A stretch of DNA of 64,000 nt from Marinobacter lutaoensis (lineage in GTDB: Bacteria; Pseudomonadota; Gammaproteobacteria; Pseudomonadales; Oleiphilaceae): positions 124,001 through 188,000 of the forward strand of contig NZ_MSCW01000006.1 of NCBI RefSeq assembly GCF_001981305.1, read 5' to 3'. Below are positions 48,402 to 57,231 of the stretch, piece by piece. Below the pieces are notes generated by a model, which did not search any database, was not told the origin of the DNA, and was given only the letters and a program-made list of their open reading frames with translations. The translations under genes were made by a program, and so were the position numbers. The number at the start of each line of letters is the position of its first letter. The stretch's first letter is position 1.

Positions 48402-48435
48402 GTTCGTATTACGAATTTATGTTTTTAATACGAAC
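48402..48435. promoter_or_regulatory. Three-part GTTCGTATTA operator upstream of pcaD
   Basis: GTTCGTATTA (48402-48411) is repeated exactly in inverse orientation as TAATACGAAC (48426-48435); between them the first copy overlaps an imperfect inverse copy, so TTCGTA-T-TACGAA (48403-48415) is also a palindrome. Three ten-base half-sites, one pair palindromic, is the layout I recall for PcaU in Acinetobacter, and GTTCG is part of the PcaR site. The site is 30-63 bases before the pcaD start. Confidence 0.55.
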
Positions 48436-48475
48436 ATAGTTAGTCAGATTTGACGAGTGCCGTCAAGACCGTGGG

Positions 48476-49378
48476 TTATGGGTAGCGTCCGGTCAGCCGG
48501 TTTTCCACCAGCTCGGCCAGAATGGTGTTGGCCAGTCGCATGGCGGCGTTGGGGCTTTCGCCTTTGCGTCGGGATGCGATGACCGGGGTGCTGATGTTAT
48601 CGTCCGCCAGCGGCATGTAGTCGACCCCTTCGCGGCCAAGCCGGCGGACCTGCTCCGGCACCAGGGTGAACCCCATGTCGGAGGCAACCAGGGACAGTGC
48701 GGTCTGGAGGTCATTGACCTGCTGGATGACGTTGACCCGCAGCCCCCGCCGGTGGAACAGGCCCTGGGTGATGTCCGCGAAGTTCGGCCCTGGGCCGGAG
48801 GGAAAGGCGATCATGGGCCACTCGGACAGGGCCTTCATCGAGGGGGGCTCGTGGGTAAGCTGATGCCCGGCGGGCACGGCGGCGATGATGGGCTCGTCGA
48901 ACAACAGTTCCTGTTCCACGTCCGGGTCCTCAATGCGAATACGGCCGAAGCCGATGTCGATCTTGCCCACCTTCAGGGCGTCCACCTGTTCCCGCGTTTT
49001 CAGTTCGTGCAGCAGGATTTCCAGATTTCTGTTCTGACGCAGGCGGCGCACCATCGAGGGCAGCTGGCCATAGAACACCGAGGGCACAAAGCCGATGGAG
49101 AACACGGTTTTCCGGTGCTGGGCGATGCGCCGGGTGTCCTCCAGGGTGGCGGCCACCTTGTCCAGAATCTGGCGGGCCTGTTCCAGAAAGTACTCGCCCC
49201 CGGTGGTCAGCTCCAGCCCCCGTGGCTTGCGGATGAACAGCTGCACGCCCACCTTTTCCTCCAGTTGTTTGATGGCCCGGGTCAGCGGGGGCTGGGCAAT
49301 GAACAGTTTTTCCGCGGCCCGGGTCAGGTTGCGTTCCTCCGCGACGGCCACGAAGTACCGCAGGTGTCTGAGCTCCAT
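48476..49378 (-). CDS. catR: LysR-type regulator of the catechol/benzoate genes
   Basis: A 300-residue LysR-type regulator of the CatR/BenM/CatM group: MELRHLRYFVAVAEERNLTRAA at the start, helix-turn-helix QPPLTRAIKQLEEKVG, and an effector domain that in the group binds cis,cis-muconate. It is divergent from catB with 106 bases between the start codons. The exact motif ATAC-N7-GTAT lies on its own ribosome site, so autorepression is likely. No other aromatic regulator lies in the window, and it may control catBCA and ben together. Confidence 0.92.
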   Translation of the reverse strand: MELRHLRYFVAVAEERNLTRAAEKLFIAQPPLTRAIKQLEEKVGVQLFIRKPRGLELTTGGEYFLEQARQILDKVAATLEDTRRIAQHRKTVFSIGFVPSVFYGQLPSMVRRLRQNRNLEILLHELKTREQVDALKVGKIDIGFGRIRIEDPDVEQELLFDEPIIAAVPAGHQLTHEPPSMKALSEWPMIAFPSGPGPNFADITQGLFHRRGLRVNVIQQVNDLQTALSLVASDMGFTLVPEQVRRLGREGVDYMPLADDNISTPVIASRRKGESPNAAMRLANTILAELVENRLTGRYP

Positions 49379-49380
49379 CC

Positions 49381-49395
49381 ATACCTCCAGAGTAT
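49381..49395. promoter_or_regulatory. CatM/BenM-type site ATAC-N7-GTAT overlapping catR ribosome site
   Basis: ATAC (49381-49384), seven bases, GTAT (49392-49395): an exact match to the ATAC-N7-GTAT consensus of the group. On the minus strand the left arm is part of the catR ribosome site GGAGGTAT. It is 90 bases from the catB start codon. Confidence 0.68.
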
Positions 49396-49484
49396 TGGTT
49401 GTTACTTAATCAATATTGGTTCCGGTTTCTGAAACTCCGTAGTGTTCGAGTCAAAGACGTTCAATCATGTGACTCGGAGACCCC

Positions 49485-50609
49485 ATGGCCGTCACCATCC
49501 AATCCATCGAAGCGATTCTGGTCGATATTCCCACCATCCGTCCGCACAAGCTTTCCATGACAACCATGGGGGTTCAGACCATGGTGATTGTGCGGATGAA
49601 GGATTCCGACGGTTTGGAAGGCCTGGGCGAGGCGACCACCATCGGTGGCCTGTCGTACGGCCCGGAAAGCCCGGAGGGCATCAAGCTTGTCATTGACACC
49701 TATTTGTCTCCACAACTGATTGGCCAGCCTGCAGACCATATCAATACCCTGAGGGTAATGCTAGAGCGGACCACTCGAGGCAACCACCTGGCCAAGTCGG
49801 CGCTGGAAACCGCGTTGCTGGATCTGCGGGGGAAGCGCCTGGGCTGTTCGGTCTCCGACCTGCTCGGCGGCGCTGTGCACCGGCACCTGCCGGTGCTCTG
49901 GACCCTGGCCAGCGGCGACACTGCCCGTGACATCGAGGAGGCGCTGGACCGGATCGAAACCGGACGCCACCGCGACTTCAAGCTCAAGATCGGCGCCCGT
50001 CCGCTGATGGAGGATGTGCGTCATGTCGCGGCGGTCAAGCAGGCACTTGGGGCGGAGGCCAGCGTGCGGGTCGACGTGAACCAAGCTTGGGACGAGAGTA
50101 CCGCCGCCCGGGGAATGGCCGAGCTGCAGGCCGCCGGCGTCGATCTGGTGGAGCAACCGACCCCCATGAAGGACCACGCCGCCCTGGTCCGCCTGTCGCG
50201 GCGGTTCCACCTGCCAATCCTGGCCGACGAGTCGGTGGCCGACGCCACGGATCTGTTTCACCTATCGGCCGCCGGTTTCACCGGTGCCGTCGCCATGAAG
50301 ATCGCCAAGGCTGGAGGCCCGGTCCGGGCCCTGGCCCAGGCGACGGTAGCTTCCGCCGCGGGGCTGGGCCTGTACGGCGGCACGCTGCTCGAAGGCACCA
50401 TCGGCACCGCGGCGTCGCTGCATGCCTGGTCGACTCTGGAAACCCTGCACTGGGGCACGGAGATGTTTGGTCCGCTGCTGATGAAGGATGACATCGTCGT
50501 TCGCCCGCTGACGTTTCGCGATAACGGCGTGGAGCTGCCGGACGGTCCCGGTCTTGGTGTCGAGATCGATGAGGACAAGCTCGCCGCGTATCGCCGCAAG
50601 GACCTGTAA
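49485..50609 (+). CDS. catB: Muconate cycloisomerase
   Basis: A 374-residue enolase-superfamily enzyme that turns cis,cis-muconate into muconolactone. Catalytic residues are visible: Lys166-x-Lys168 in FKLKIG, metal ligands Asp197 (VDVNQAWDE), Glu223 (VEQP) and Asp248 (ADES), and Lys272 (MKIAKAGG), each within one residue of the Pseudomonas putida numbering. The first gene of the catBCA-ben run; catC follows after 14 bases. Confidence 0.97.
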   Translation: MAVTIQSIEAILVDIPTIRPHKLSMTTMGVQTMVIVRMKDSDGLEGLGEATTIGGLSYGPESPEGIKLVIDTYLSPQLIGQPADHINTLRVMLERTTRGNHLAKSALETALLDLRGKRLGCSVSDLLGGAVHRHLPVLWTLASGDTARDIEEALDRIETGRHRDFKLKIGARPLMEDVRHVAAVKQALGAEASVRVDVNQAWDESTAARGMAELQAAGVDLVEQPTPMKDHAALVRLSRRFHLPILADESVADATDLFHLSAAGFTGAVAMKIAKAGGPVRALAQATVASAAGLGLYGGTLLEGTIGTAASLHAWSTLETLHWGTEMFGPLLMKDDIVVRPLTFRDNGVELPDGPGLGVEIDEDKLAAYRRKDL

Positions 50610-50623
50610 CCGAGGAGGATCAC

Positions 50624-50914
50624 ATGCTGTTCAAGGTTGAGATGACGGTGCGGATTCCGCACGACATGCCCGCCGAGGTGGCTGCCGACATCAAGGCCCG
50701 GGAAAAGGCCTACGCGCAGACGCTGCAGGCGCAGGGCAAGTGGCGCCACCTGTGGCGGGTGGCGGGCAGCTACGCCAACGTCAGCATCTTCGACGTGGCG
50801 GACAACGGGGAGCTGCAGGCGCTGATTTCGAATCTGCCCCTGTTTCCCTACATGGACATCAGCGTCGTGCCCCTGTGCCGACATCCGTCCTCCATCCACG
50901 AGGACGACCGATAG
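50624..50914 (+). CDS. catC: Muconolactone delta-isomerase
   Basis: A 96-residue enzyme, the family length, with the opening MLFKVEMTVRIPHDMPAE and the conserved LWRVAGSYANVSIFDV and FPYMDISVVPLCRHPSS. It converts muconolactone to 3-oxoadipate enol-lactone, forms a large ring-shaped multimer and acts between CatB and PcaD. GAGGAGG precedes the ATG. Confidence 0.97.
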   Translation: MLFKVEMTVRIPHDMPAEVAADIKAREKAYAQTLQAQGKWRHLWRVAGSYANVSIFDVADNGELQALISNLPLFPYMDISVVPLCRHPSSIHEDDR

Positions 50915-50961
50915 TGCCGCAAGGCCCCGCGACCGGCCGATGACCGGGGCGGGTGAATGAC

Positions 50962-50969
50962 AACAACAA
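50962..50969 (+). promoter_or_regulatory. AACAACAA motif in the catA leader
   Basis: AACAACAA fits the AANAANAA pattern of Hfq-Crc binding. It is 12 bases before the catA ribosome site AAGGAG (50981-50986), where binding would block translation during growth on preferred carbon sources. Confidence 0.45.
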
Positions 50970-50993
50970 GCACAAGCACCAAGGAGACCAACA

Positions 50994-51935
50994 ATGACCA
51001 TAAAAACCATGCAAACCGCCGATGTAAAGGACCTGCTGGCCCGGGTTGCCGGCTTTGACCGGGACGGAGGCAATCCCCGGGTGAAGGAGATCGTGCACCG
51101 GTTCATGCACGACGTGTTCCAGTTGATCGAGGACTTCGATGTCTCCCCGGAGGAGTTCTGGCAGGCCGTGTACTACGTGAACCGGCTGGGACAGAACGGC
51201 GAGGCGGCGCTGTTGGCGCCCGGGCTCGGGATGGATCGTTACCTGGATATCCGGCTGGACGCGCGGGACGCCGAGGCGGGCCTTGCAGGGGGCACGCCCC
51301 GGACCATCGAAGGGCCGCTGTACGTGGCCGGCGCGCCGCTGAGCGAGGGGTATGCCCGCATGGATGACGGTACCGACGAGAGCGCGGAGGTCATGATCCT
51401 GACCGGCCGGGTCACCGACGCCGACGGCCAGCCGCTGGCCGGTGCCGTGGTTGACATTTGGCATGCCAACACCATGGGCAACTATTCCTACTTCGATCCG
51501 TCCCAGAGCGACTACAACCTGCGCCGGCGTATCCGCACCGATGCCTCGGGACGCTACACCGCGCGCTCCATCGTGCCTGCCGGTTACGGCTGTCCGCCCG
51601 ACGGTTCCACCCAGGCGCTGCTGAACCTGCTGGGCCGGCACGGCAACCGCCCGGCGCACATTCACTTTTTCATCTCCAGTCCGGGTTTCAAGCACCTGAC
51701 CACCCAGATCAACCTGGCTGGCGACGCTTATACCTACGATGACTTTGCCTTTGCCACCCGGGACGAACTGGTGATCGAGGGGCGCCGCATCGACGACCCT
51801 GCCCGGGCGGAGGCGTTCGGCCTGAATGCCCCCTTCACCCTGGTGGAGTTCGACATTGAATTGGTGCCGACCGAGCAGCCGGAGCTGCAGACCCGGCATC
51901 AGCGGCCACGCGCCCTGGAGAACGAAACCGCCTGA
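50994..51935 (+). CDS. catA: Catechol 1,2-dioxygenase
   Basis: A 313-residue intradiol dioxygenase that cleaves catechol to cis,cis-muconate with non-heme Fe(III). The four iron ligands are visible: Tyr164 (GNYSYFD), Tyr198 (AGYGCP), His222 and His224 (AHIHFF). The N-terminal helical dimerisation part covers about 1-105. It is between catC and benA; AAGGAG and an AACAACAA motif precede it. Confidence 0.97.
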   Translation: MTIKTMQTADVKDLLARVAGFDRDGGNPRVKEIVHRFMHDVFQLIEDFDVSPEEFWQAVYYVNRLGQNGEAALLAPGLGMDRYLDIRLDARDAEAGLAGGTPRTIEGPLYVAGAPLSEGYARMDDGTDESAEVMILTGRVTDADGQPLAGAVVDIWHANTMGNYSYFDPSQSDYNLRRRIRTDASGRYTARSIVPAGYGCPPDGSTQALLNLLGRHGNRPAHIHFFISSPGFKHLTTQINLAGDAYTYDDFAFATRDELVIEGRRIDDPARAEAFGLNAPFTLVEFDIELVPTEQPELQTRHQRPRALENETA

Positions 51936-51944
51936 GTCCCGCCA

Positions 51945-51966
51945 GCCGGCCCTTCGCAGGGCCGGC
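51945..51966 (+). other. Stable hairpin between catA and benA
   Basis: GCCGGCCC (51945-51952) pairs perfectly with GGGCCGGC (51959-51966), loop TTCGCA. No T tract follows, so it is more likely an mRNA-stabilising structure than a terminator. Confidence 0.6.
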
Positions 51967-51998
51967 CCGGGCCGAGCCGAGCCCTGGCTGCGGCAACG

Positions 51999-52009
51999 AA
52001 CAACAACAA
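51999..52009 (+). promoter_or_regulatory. AACAACAACAA motif in the benA leader
   Basis: AACAACAACAA, two overlapping AANAANAA units, lies six bases before the benA ribosome site GGGAG (52016-52020). It matches the Hfq-Crc target pattern even better than the copy ahead of catA. Confidence 0.5.
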
Positions 52010-52028
52010 TGCATTGGGAGTGATGAAC

Positions 52029-53402
52029 ATGACTCGTCAACTCGACCGTCTCGAGCACACGATTCGCCACGCGGTGGAGGCCGACGCACAGACCGGCCGC
52101 TACCGTTGCGACCGCCGGATTTTCACGGACGAAGCGCTGTTTGAGCTGGAGATGAAACACATCTTCGAAGGCAATTGGGTCTTCCTCGCCCACGAGAGCC
52201 AGGTGGAGAATCCGGGGGACTATTACACCACCTACGTCGGACGGCAGCCGGTGATCCTGACCCGCACCAAGGACGGGGAGCTGAAGGCCATCCTCAACAC
52301 CTGTTCCCACCGGGGCGCGACGCTGTGCCGCAAGAAGCGGGGCAACCGCTCGTCCTTCACCTGTCCGTTTCACGGCTGGACGTTCAGGAACGACGGCAAG
52401 CTGCTGAAAGCTCGGGACCAGAAGAAGGGGGGCTATCCGGACAGCTTCAACGTCGACGGCTCCCATGACCTCAAGCTGCTGCCCCGGTTCGGCAACTACC
52501 GGGGGTTCCTGTTCGGCAGTCTCAACGCCGACGTGCTGCCGCTGGAAGCGTATCTGGGGGAAACCACCAAGATCATCGACGCCATCGTCGATCAGGCGGA
52601 GCATGGGCTGGAAGTGCTGAGGGGGACATCCACCTACACCTATGACGGCAACTGGAAGCTGACGGCCGAGAATGGCGCCGACGGTTACCACGTAGCCACG
52701 GTGCACTGGAACTACCTCTCCACCATGGGCCAGCGCAACTACGAGAAGGGCGGAACCCAGGCAGTGGATGCCAAGAGCTGGTCCAACGAGGGCGGCTTCT
52801 ACTCATTTGAGAACGGCCACATGATGTTGTGGACCCGGCTGACCAACCCGGAAGTCCGGCCGGTGTACAACCACCTGGAGCGTCTGGAAAAGAGCCTGGG
52901 CGAGGCCCGCGCCGACTTCATCGTGCGCACCACCAAGAATCTCTGCCTGTACCCGAATGTGTATTTGATGGACCAGTTCTCCACCCAGATCCGGGTGCTC
53001 CGCCCGCTGGCCGTGGACAAGACGGAAATCACCATCTACTGCTGGGCGCCGAAGGGAGAGCCCGCCGCCGACCGGGCCAAGCGTATTCGTCAGTACGAGG
53101 ACTTCTTCAACGTGTCCGGCATGGGCACGCCGGATGACCTGGAAGAGTTCCGGGGGTGCCAGGAGGGCTATCACGCCTCTGCCATGCGCTGGAACGACAT
53201 GAGCCGGGGCGCCCGCCACTGGATCGAGGGCGCCGATGACTGGGCCCGGCGCATCGACCTCAAGCCCATCCTGAGTGGGGCCAAGCCGGAAGATGAAGGC
53301 CTGTACGTGACTCATCACCAGCACTGGGTGCGGGAAATGAGCAAGGCCATCGAGACCGAGCGCGCCCGGTTCATCGCCCTGCAAGAGGAGGCCAGCGCAT
53401 GA
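52029..53402 (+). CDS. benA: Benzoate 1,2-dioxygenase alpha subunit
   Basis: A 457-residue ring-hydroxylating oxygenase large subunit. The Rieske 2Fe-2S ligands are Cys92 and His94 (CSHRGATLC) and Cys112 and His115 (CPFHGW); the mononuclear iron site includes His221 and His226 (GYHVATVHW). With BenB and BenC it converts benzoate to the cis-diol. The start is the ATG at 52029, eight bases after GGGAG; the ATG at 52023 is too close. benB overlaps its end by four bases. Confidence 0.96.
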   Translation: MTRQLDRLEHTIRHAVEADAQTGRYRCDRRIFTDEALFELEMKHIFEGNWVFLAHESQVENPGDYYTTYVGRQPVILTRTKDGELKAILNTCSHRGATLCRKKRGNRSSFTCPFHGWTFRNDGKLLKARDQKKGGYPDSFNVDGSHDLKLLPRFGNYRGFLFGSLNADVLPLEAYLGETTKIIDAIVDQAEHGLEVLRGTSTYTYDGNWKLTAENGADGYHVATVHWNYLSTMGQRNYEKGGTQAVDAKSWSNEGGFYSFENGHMMLWTRLTNPEVRPVYNHLERLEKSLGEARADFIVRTTKNLCLYPNVYLMDQFSTQIRVLRPLAVDKTEITIYCWAPKGEPAADRAKRIRQYEDFFNVSGMGTPDDLEEFRGCQEGYHASAMRWNDMSRGARHWIEGADDWARRIDLKPILSGAKPEDEGLYVTHHQHWVREMSKAIETERARFIALQEEASA

Positions 53403-53890
53403 CCATGACCTACGAACAGATCCAGGCCTTCATTTACCGCGAAGCCCGGCTGCTGGACGACCGGGAGTGGGACGAATGGCTCAGGTGCTACCACGAGGAT
53501 GTGACCTACTGGATGCCGGCGTGGGATGACGACGATGAACTCACCGAAGACCCCCAGAGCGAGATATCGCTGATCTACTATCCCAACCGGGAGGGTCTGG
53601 AGGACCGGGTCTATCGGATCAAAACCGAGCGTTCCGGGGCCAGCTCCATGCCGGAGCCCCGCACCGTGCACCTGACCAGCAACCTGGAGATTCTGGAGCG
53701 GAACGGCGACACCGTGAAGCTGCGCTTCAACTGGCAGACCCACAGCCACCGCTATCACCGCACCCAGTCCTTTTTCGGCACCTCCTTCTACACCCTCGAT
53801 TGCAGTGGCGAGCGGCCGCTGATCCGGGAAAAGAAGGTGGTTCTCAAGAATGACTACATCAACCAGGTCATCGACATCTACCACCTGTAA
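53399..53890 (+). CDS. benB: Benzoate 1,2-dioxygenase beta subunit
   Basis: A 163-residue small subunit with the SnoaL-like alpha+beta fold: [20 protein letters not shown] at the start and [12 protein letters not shown] in the middle. It packs with BenA into an alpha3-beta3 oxygenase and has mainly a structural role. Its ATG overlaps the benA stop (ATGA), which secures equal amounts. Confidence 0.96.
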   Translation: MTMTYEQIQAFIYREARLLDDREWDEWLRCYHEDVTYWMPAWDDDDELTEDPQSEISLIYYPNREGLEDRVYRIKTERSGASSMPEPRTVHLTSNLEILERNGDTVKLRFNWQTHSHRYHRTQSFFGTSFYTLDCSGERPLIREKKVVLKNDYINQVIDIYHL

Positions 53891-53909
53891 TGGACGGGAG
53901 AGCATCGCC

Positions 53910-54941
53910 ATGAGCTACAACATTGCGCTGAATTTCGAGGACGGCGTCACCCGGGTGATTTCCTGCCAACCCGGGGAAACGGTGCTGGATGCCGCCTACC
54001 GGGCCCAGATCAAGCTGCCCATGGACTGCTCCGACGGCGTCTGCGGCACATGTAAGGGTGCGTGCCATCAGGGTCAGTTCGACATGGGCGAGGACTATCT
54101 GGACGAGGCGTTGTCGGACGAGGAGGCTGAACGTGGGCTGGTGCTGACCTGTCAGATGGTCCCGGCCAGCGATTGCGTGGTGGAAATCCCCGCACCGTTT
54201 TCACTGTGCTGCACGTCCGGCGACGCGTCCGTCTCCGCCGTCGTGGACGAGGTTAACCTGATCTCGCCCACCGCCATCGAACTGAAATTGACCGCGGAGG
54301 CGGACATCGGCTTCCTGCCCGGACAGTACGTCAACCTTCGGATTCCGGGGACGGAGGAAACCCGGGCCTACTCGTTCAGTTCCCGGCCGGGCAGTCGCCA
54401 GCTGAGTTTCCTGATCCGCAACGTGCCCGGGGGGCTGATGAGTTCCTGGCTGGTTGGCCAGGCCCGGACTGGGGACCGGCTCATCCTGACCGGTCCCATG
54501 GGGGTGTTTTACCTGCGGCCGCCCGAGCGGCCGGTGCTGATGCTGGCCGGCGGTACCGGCTTGGCGCCGTTCCTGTCGATGCTGGCCAGCCTCCAGACCA
54601 CCGGCTGCCAGCACCCCGTCCATTTGGTGTACGGCGTTACCCATGACGACGATCTGGTCGGCCTGGATGCCCTGGAACGGTTTGCGGCGTCGATGCCGTT
54701 TTTCTCCTTCAAGACGGTGGTGGCCAGCGACCAGAGCGCGCACCCGCGCAAGGGCTATGTGACGGCCCATCTGGAGGACGCGCCGATCCGGGATGGGGAC
54801 GTCGATGTCTACCTGTGCGGGCCGCCCCCGATGGTGGAGGCGGTACTGGGCTACTTCCGGGAACAGGGCATTGAGCCCCGTTCGTTCCACTACGAGAAGT
54901 TCACGCCGAGCCGGCCTGCTGCCCGGGAGAAAGTCGCATGA
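53910..54941 (+). CDS. benC: Benzoate 1,2-dioxygenase reductase
   Basis: A 343-residue electron-transfer protein. The N-terminal plant-type ferredoxin has Cys40, Cys45, Cys48 and Cys81 (CSDGVCGTC), then an FAD domain with RAYSFSSRPG and an NAD domain with LAGGTGLAPFLSML. It passes electrons from NADH to BenA. The ATG at 53910 follows GGGAGAG; an open frame to 53850 overlaps benB and is rejected. Its stop overlaps the benD start. Confidence 0.96.
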   Translation: MSYNIALNFEDGVTRVISCQPGETVLDAAYRAQIKLPMDCSDGVCGTCKGACHQGQFDMGEDYLDEALSDEEAERGLVLTCQMVPASDCVVEIPAPFSLCCTSGDASVSAVVDEVNLISPTAIELKLTAEADIGFLPGQYVNLRIPGTEETRAYSFSSRPGSRQLSFLIRNVPGGLMSSWLVGQARTGDRLILTGPMGVFYLRPPERPVLMLAGGTGLAPFLSMLASLQTTGCQHPVHLVYGVTHDDDLVGLDALERFAASMPFFSFKTVVASDQSAHPRKGYVTAHLEDAPIRDGDVDVYLCGPPPMVEAVLGYFREQGIEPRSFHYEKFTPSRPAAREKVA

Positions 54942-55717
54942 AGCCGCGCTTTACCGGCCAGGTGATGGTGGTGACCGGAGCGGCCCAGGGCATTGGCCGG
55001 CGCGTTGCCGAACGGGCGGCGGCCGAAGGGGCCCGGTTGGTGCTGGTGGATGTCGCCGATCACGTTCAGGGGGTGGCCGCCGGCCTCCGCGACCAGGGCT
55101 CCGAGGTCCTGGCGCTGCAGGCGGACCTGGAAACCTGGAACGGCGCCGAAGCCGTCATGATCGAAGCGCATCGGCGTTACGGGCGCATCGACATCCTGAT
55201 CAACAACGTCGGCGGCACCATCTGGGCACAGCCGTTCGAGCACTACCGGCCGGAGCAGATCCAGAAGGAAATCCAGCGCTCCCTGTTCCCGACGCTGTGG
55301 TGTTGCCGGGCGGTCCTGCCCTACATGGTGACCCAGGGAGGCGGCGCCATCGTCAATGTCTCCTCGGTGGCCACCCGAGGCCTGATGCGGGTGCCCTACG
55401 GTGCCGCCAAGGGCGGGGTGAACGCACTGACCGTGAATCTGGCCTTCGAGTACGCCGGGCACGGCATCCGCGTGAACGCCACCGCGCCCGGTGGGACCGA
55501 GGCGCCGCCCCGGCTCACGCCGCGCAATAGCGAGCCCCAGGGCGAACGGGAAAAAGCCTGGTACCAGACCCTGGTGGAACAAACCCAGGCCACCAGCTTC
55601 ATGCACCGCTACGGCACGTTGGACGAACAGGCCGAGCCCATCCTGTTCCTGGCGTCCGATGCCGCCAGCTACATCACCGGCACGGTGCTGCCGGTGGCCG
55701 GCGGCGACCAGGGCTGA
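54938..55717 (+). CDS. benD: Benzoate cis-diol dehydrogenase
   Basis: A 259-residue short-chain dehydrogenase. The NAD site is TGAAQGIG (Gly14, Gly18, Gly20), the catalytic set Ser142/143, Tyr154 and Lys158 (YGAAKGG). It oxidises and decarboxylates the benzoate diol to catechol, closing the upper pathway. The ATG overlaps the benC stop. Confidence 0.95.
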   Translation: MKPRFTGQVMVVTGAAQGIGRRVAERAAAEGARLVLVDVADHVQGVAAGLRDQGSEVLALQADLETWNGAEAVMIEAHRRYGRIDILINNVGGTIWAQPFEHYRPEQIQKEIQRSLFPTLWCCRAVLPYMVTQGGGAIVNVSSVATRGLMRVPYGAAKGGVNALTVNLAFEYAGHGIRVNATAPGGTEAPPRLTPRNSEPQGEREKAWYQTLVEQTQATSFMHRYGTLDEQAEPILFLASDAASYITGTVLPVAGGDQG

Positions 55718-55759
55718 TCAACGCACTCCAAACAAATACAACAAACGGGGTAACAGACC

Positions 55760-57106
55760 ATGAGAAATATCGACGTAAACGAGGTTATCGACCACGCCCG
55801 CTTCGGTGGGTTTCACTGGCGGGTGCTGTTCTGGTGCACGCTGATCATCATTTTCGACGGCTATGATCTGGTGATCTACGGCGTGGTGTTGCCGCTGCTT
55901 ATGGAACAGTGGCAGCTCAGCCCCTACGTGGCCGGCCTGCTGGGCAGCAGTGCGCTGTTCGGCATGATGTTTGGCGCCATGGGCTTTGGCATGTTGTCCG
56001 ACCGGCTCGGTCGCAAGAAAACCATCCTCCTGTGCGTGACGCTGTTCAGTCTCACCACCTTCATCAACGGTTTTGCCTCGACTCCCTGGCAGTTCGGCGT
56101 GCTCCGGTTCATCGCCGGGCTCGGCATCGGCGGGGTGATGCCCAACGTGGTATCGCTGATGAGCGAGTACTCCCCCAGACGAATCCGCAGCACCCTGGTG
56201 GCGCTGATGTTCTCCGGATATGCCGTTGGGGGCATGATGTCCGCCGGGCTGGGCATCTGGATCGTCCCCAATTACGGCTGGGAAGTGATGTTCTTCCTGG
56301 CCGTGGTGCCCCTGCTGATGCTTCCGCTGATGGTGCGTTTCCTGCCGGAATCGGTGGCGTTCCTGATGGCGCAGAAACGGGAAGGGGAGGCCAGAAGCAT
56401 CCTGCAGCGGCTGGCGCCGGGGCGGGGGATGGGTGAACTGGACCGGTTGCAGGCACCGGCTGCGGCCGAGGCCCGGGCGCCGGTACTGGAACTGTTCCGA
56501 AGCGGTCGGGCCCTCAGCACCCTGATGTTCTGGCTGGCTTTTTTCTGCTGCCTACTGATGGTGTACGCCCTGGGGTCCTGGCTGCCGAAGCTGATGTCCA
56601 TGGCCGGCTACGCGCTCAGCTCCAGCCTGATGTTCCTGATGGTGCTGAACATCGGCGCGATCATCGGCGCCGTGGGCGGTGGCTGGCTGGCGGACCGTTT
56701 CTCCCTGCGTTCGGTGCTGGTGAGCTTCTTCGTGCTGGGCTCGGTGTCCCTGGTGCTGCTGGGGCATGAGCGGCCGATGTGGTTCCTGTACACCCTGATG
56801 GGCGTGGCCGGAGCCACCACCATCGGTTCCCAGATTCTGCTGTATGCCTATGTGGCGCAGTACTATCCCGCCGGCATTCGTTCCACTGGCCTGGGCTGGG
56901 CTTCCGGCATCGGCCGCAACGGTGCCATCGTCGGCCCCCTGCTGGGTGGCCTGCTGCTGACCCTGGCACTGCCCCACCACATGAACTTCCTGGCGCTGGC
57001 GGTGCCGGGGGCCATTGCCACCCTGGCTGTGGCGATGGTCGGCCGCCGCTTCGGGGCGGCGGACGTCCGCCCGGACCGTGAAGCCGGACTGGCCGCCGGC
57101 AACTGA
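55760..57106 (+). CDS. benK: MFS aromatic-acid/H+ symporter, benzoate transporter
   Basis: A 448-residue permease of the major facilitator superfamily with 12 hydrophobic segments. The aromatic-acid branch motif DGYDLVIYGVVLPLLM is in TM1 and the loop GMLSDRLGRKKTIL follows TM2. It probably brings benzoate into the cell with a proton. The gene is 42 bases after benD, on the same transcript. Tandem hairpins separate it from benE. Confidence 0.88.
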   Translation: MRNIDVNEVIDHARFGGFHWRVLFWCTLIIIFDGYDLVIYGVVLPLLMEQWQLSPYVAGLLGSSALFGMMFGAMGFGMLSDRLGRKKTILLCVTLFSLTTFINGFASTPWQFGVLRFIAGLGIGGVMPNVVSLMSEYSPRRIRSTLVALMFSGYAVGGMMSAGLGIWIVPNYGWEVMFFLAVVPLLMLPLMVRFLPESVAFLMAQKREGEARSILQRLAPGRGMGELDRLQAPAAAEARAPVLELFRSGRALSTLMFWLAFFCCLLMVYALGSWLPKLMSMAGYALSSSLMFLMVLNIGAIIGAVGGGWLADRFSLRSVLVSFFVLGSVSLVLLGHERPMWFLYTLMGVAGATTIGSQILLYAYVAQYYPAGIRSTGLGWASGIGRNGAIVGPLLGGLLLTLALPHHMNFLALAVPGAIATLAVAMVGRRFGAADVRPDREAGLAAGN

Positions 57107-57130
57107 GCCCCGGGGTAACGATGTGACCGT

Positions 57131-57192
57131 GGAGCGGTTCGCCGCTCCCCCTTGCCCCGGCGCGGCTGCGTCCGGGGCCCTTTTCTTTTTCG
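57131..57192 (+). terminator. Tandem hairpins between benK and benE
   Basis: GGAGCGG-TTCG-CCGCTCC (57131-57148) is followed by GCCCCGG (57154-57160) pairing with CCGGGGC (57172-57178) and a T-rich tail. The second is a terminator; benE may depend on readthrough or its own promoter. Confidence 0.82.
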
Positions 57193-57231
57193 TGTCCCTC
57201 AATGCAACCCCAATCAGACAAGGAATCGTGC

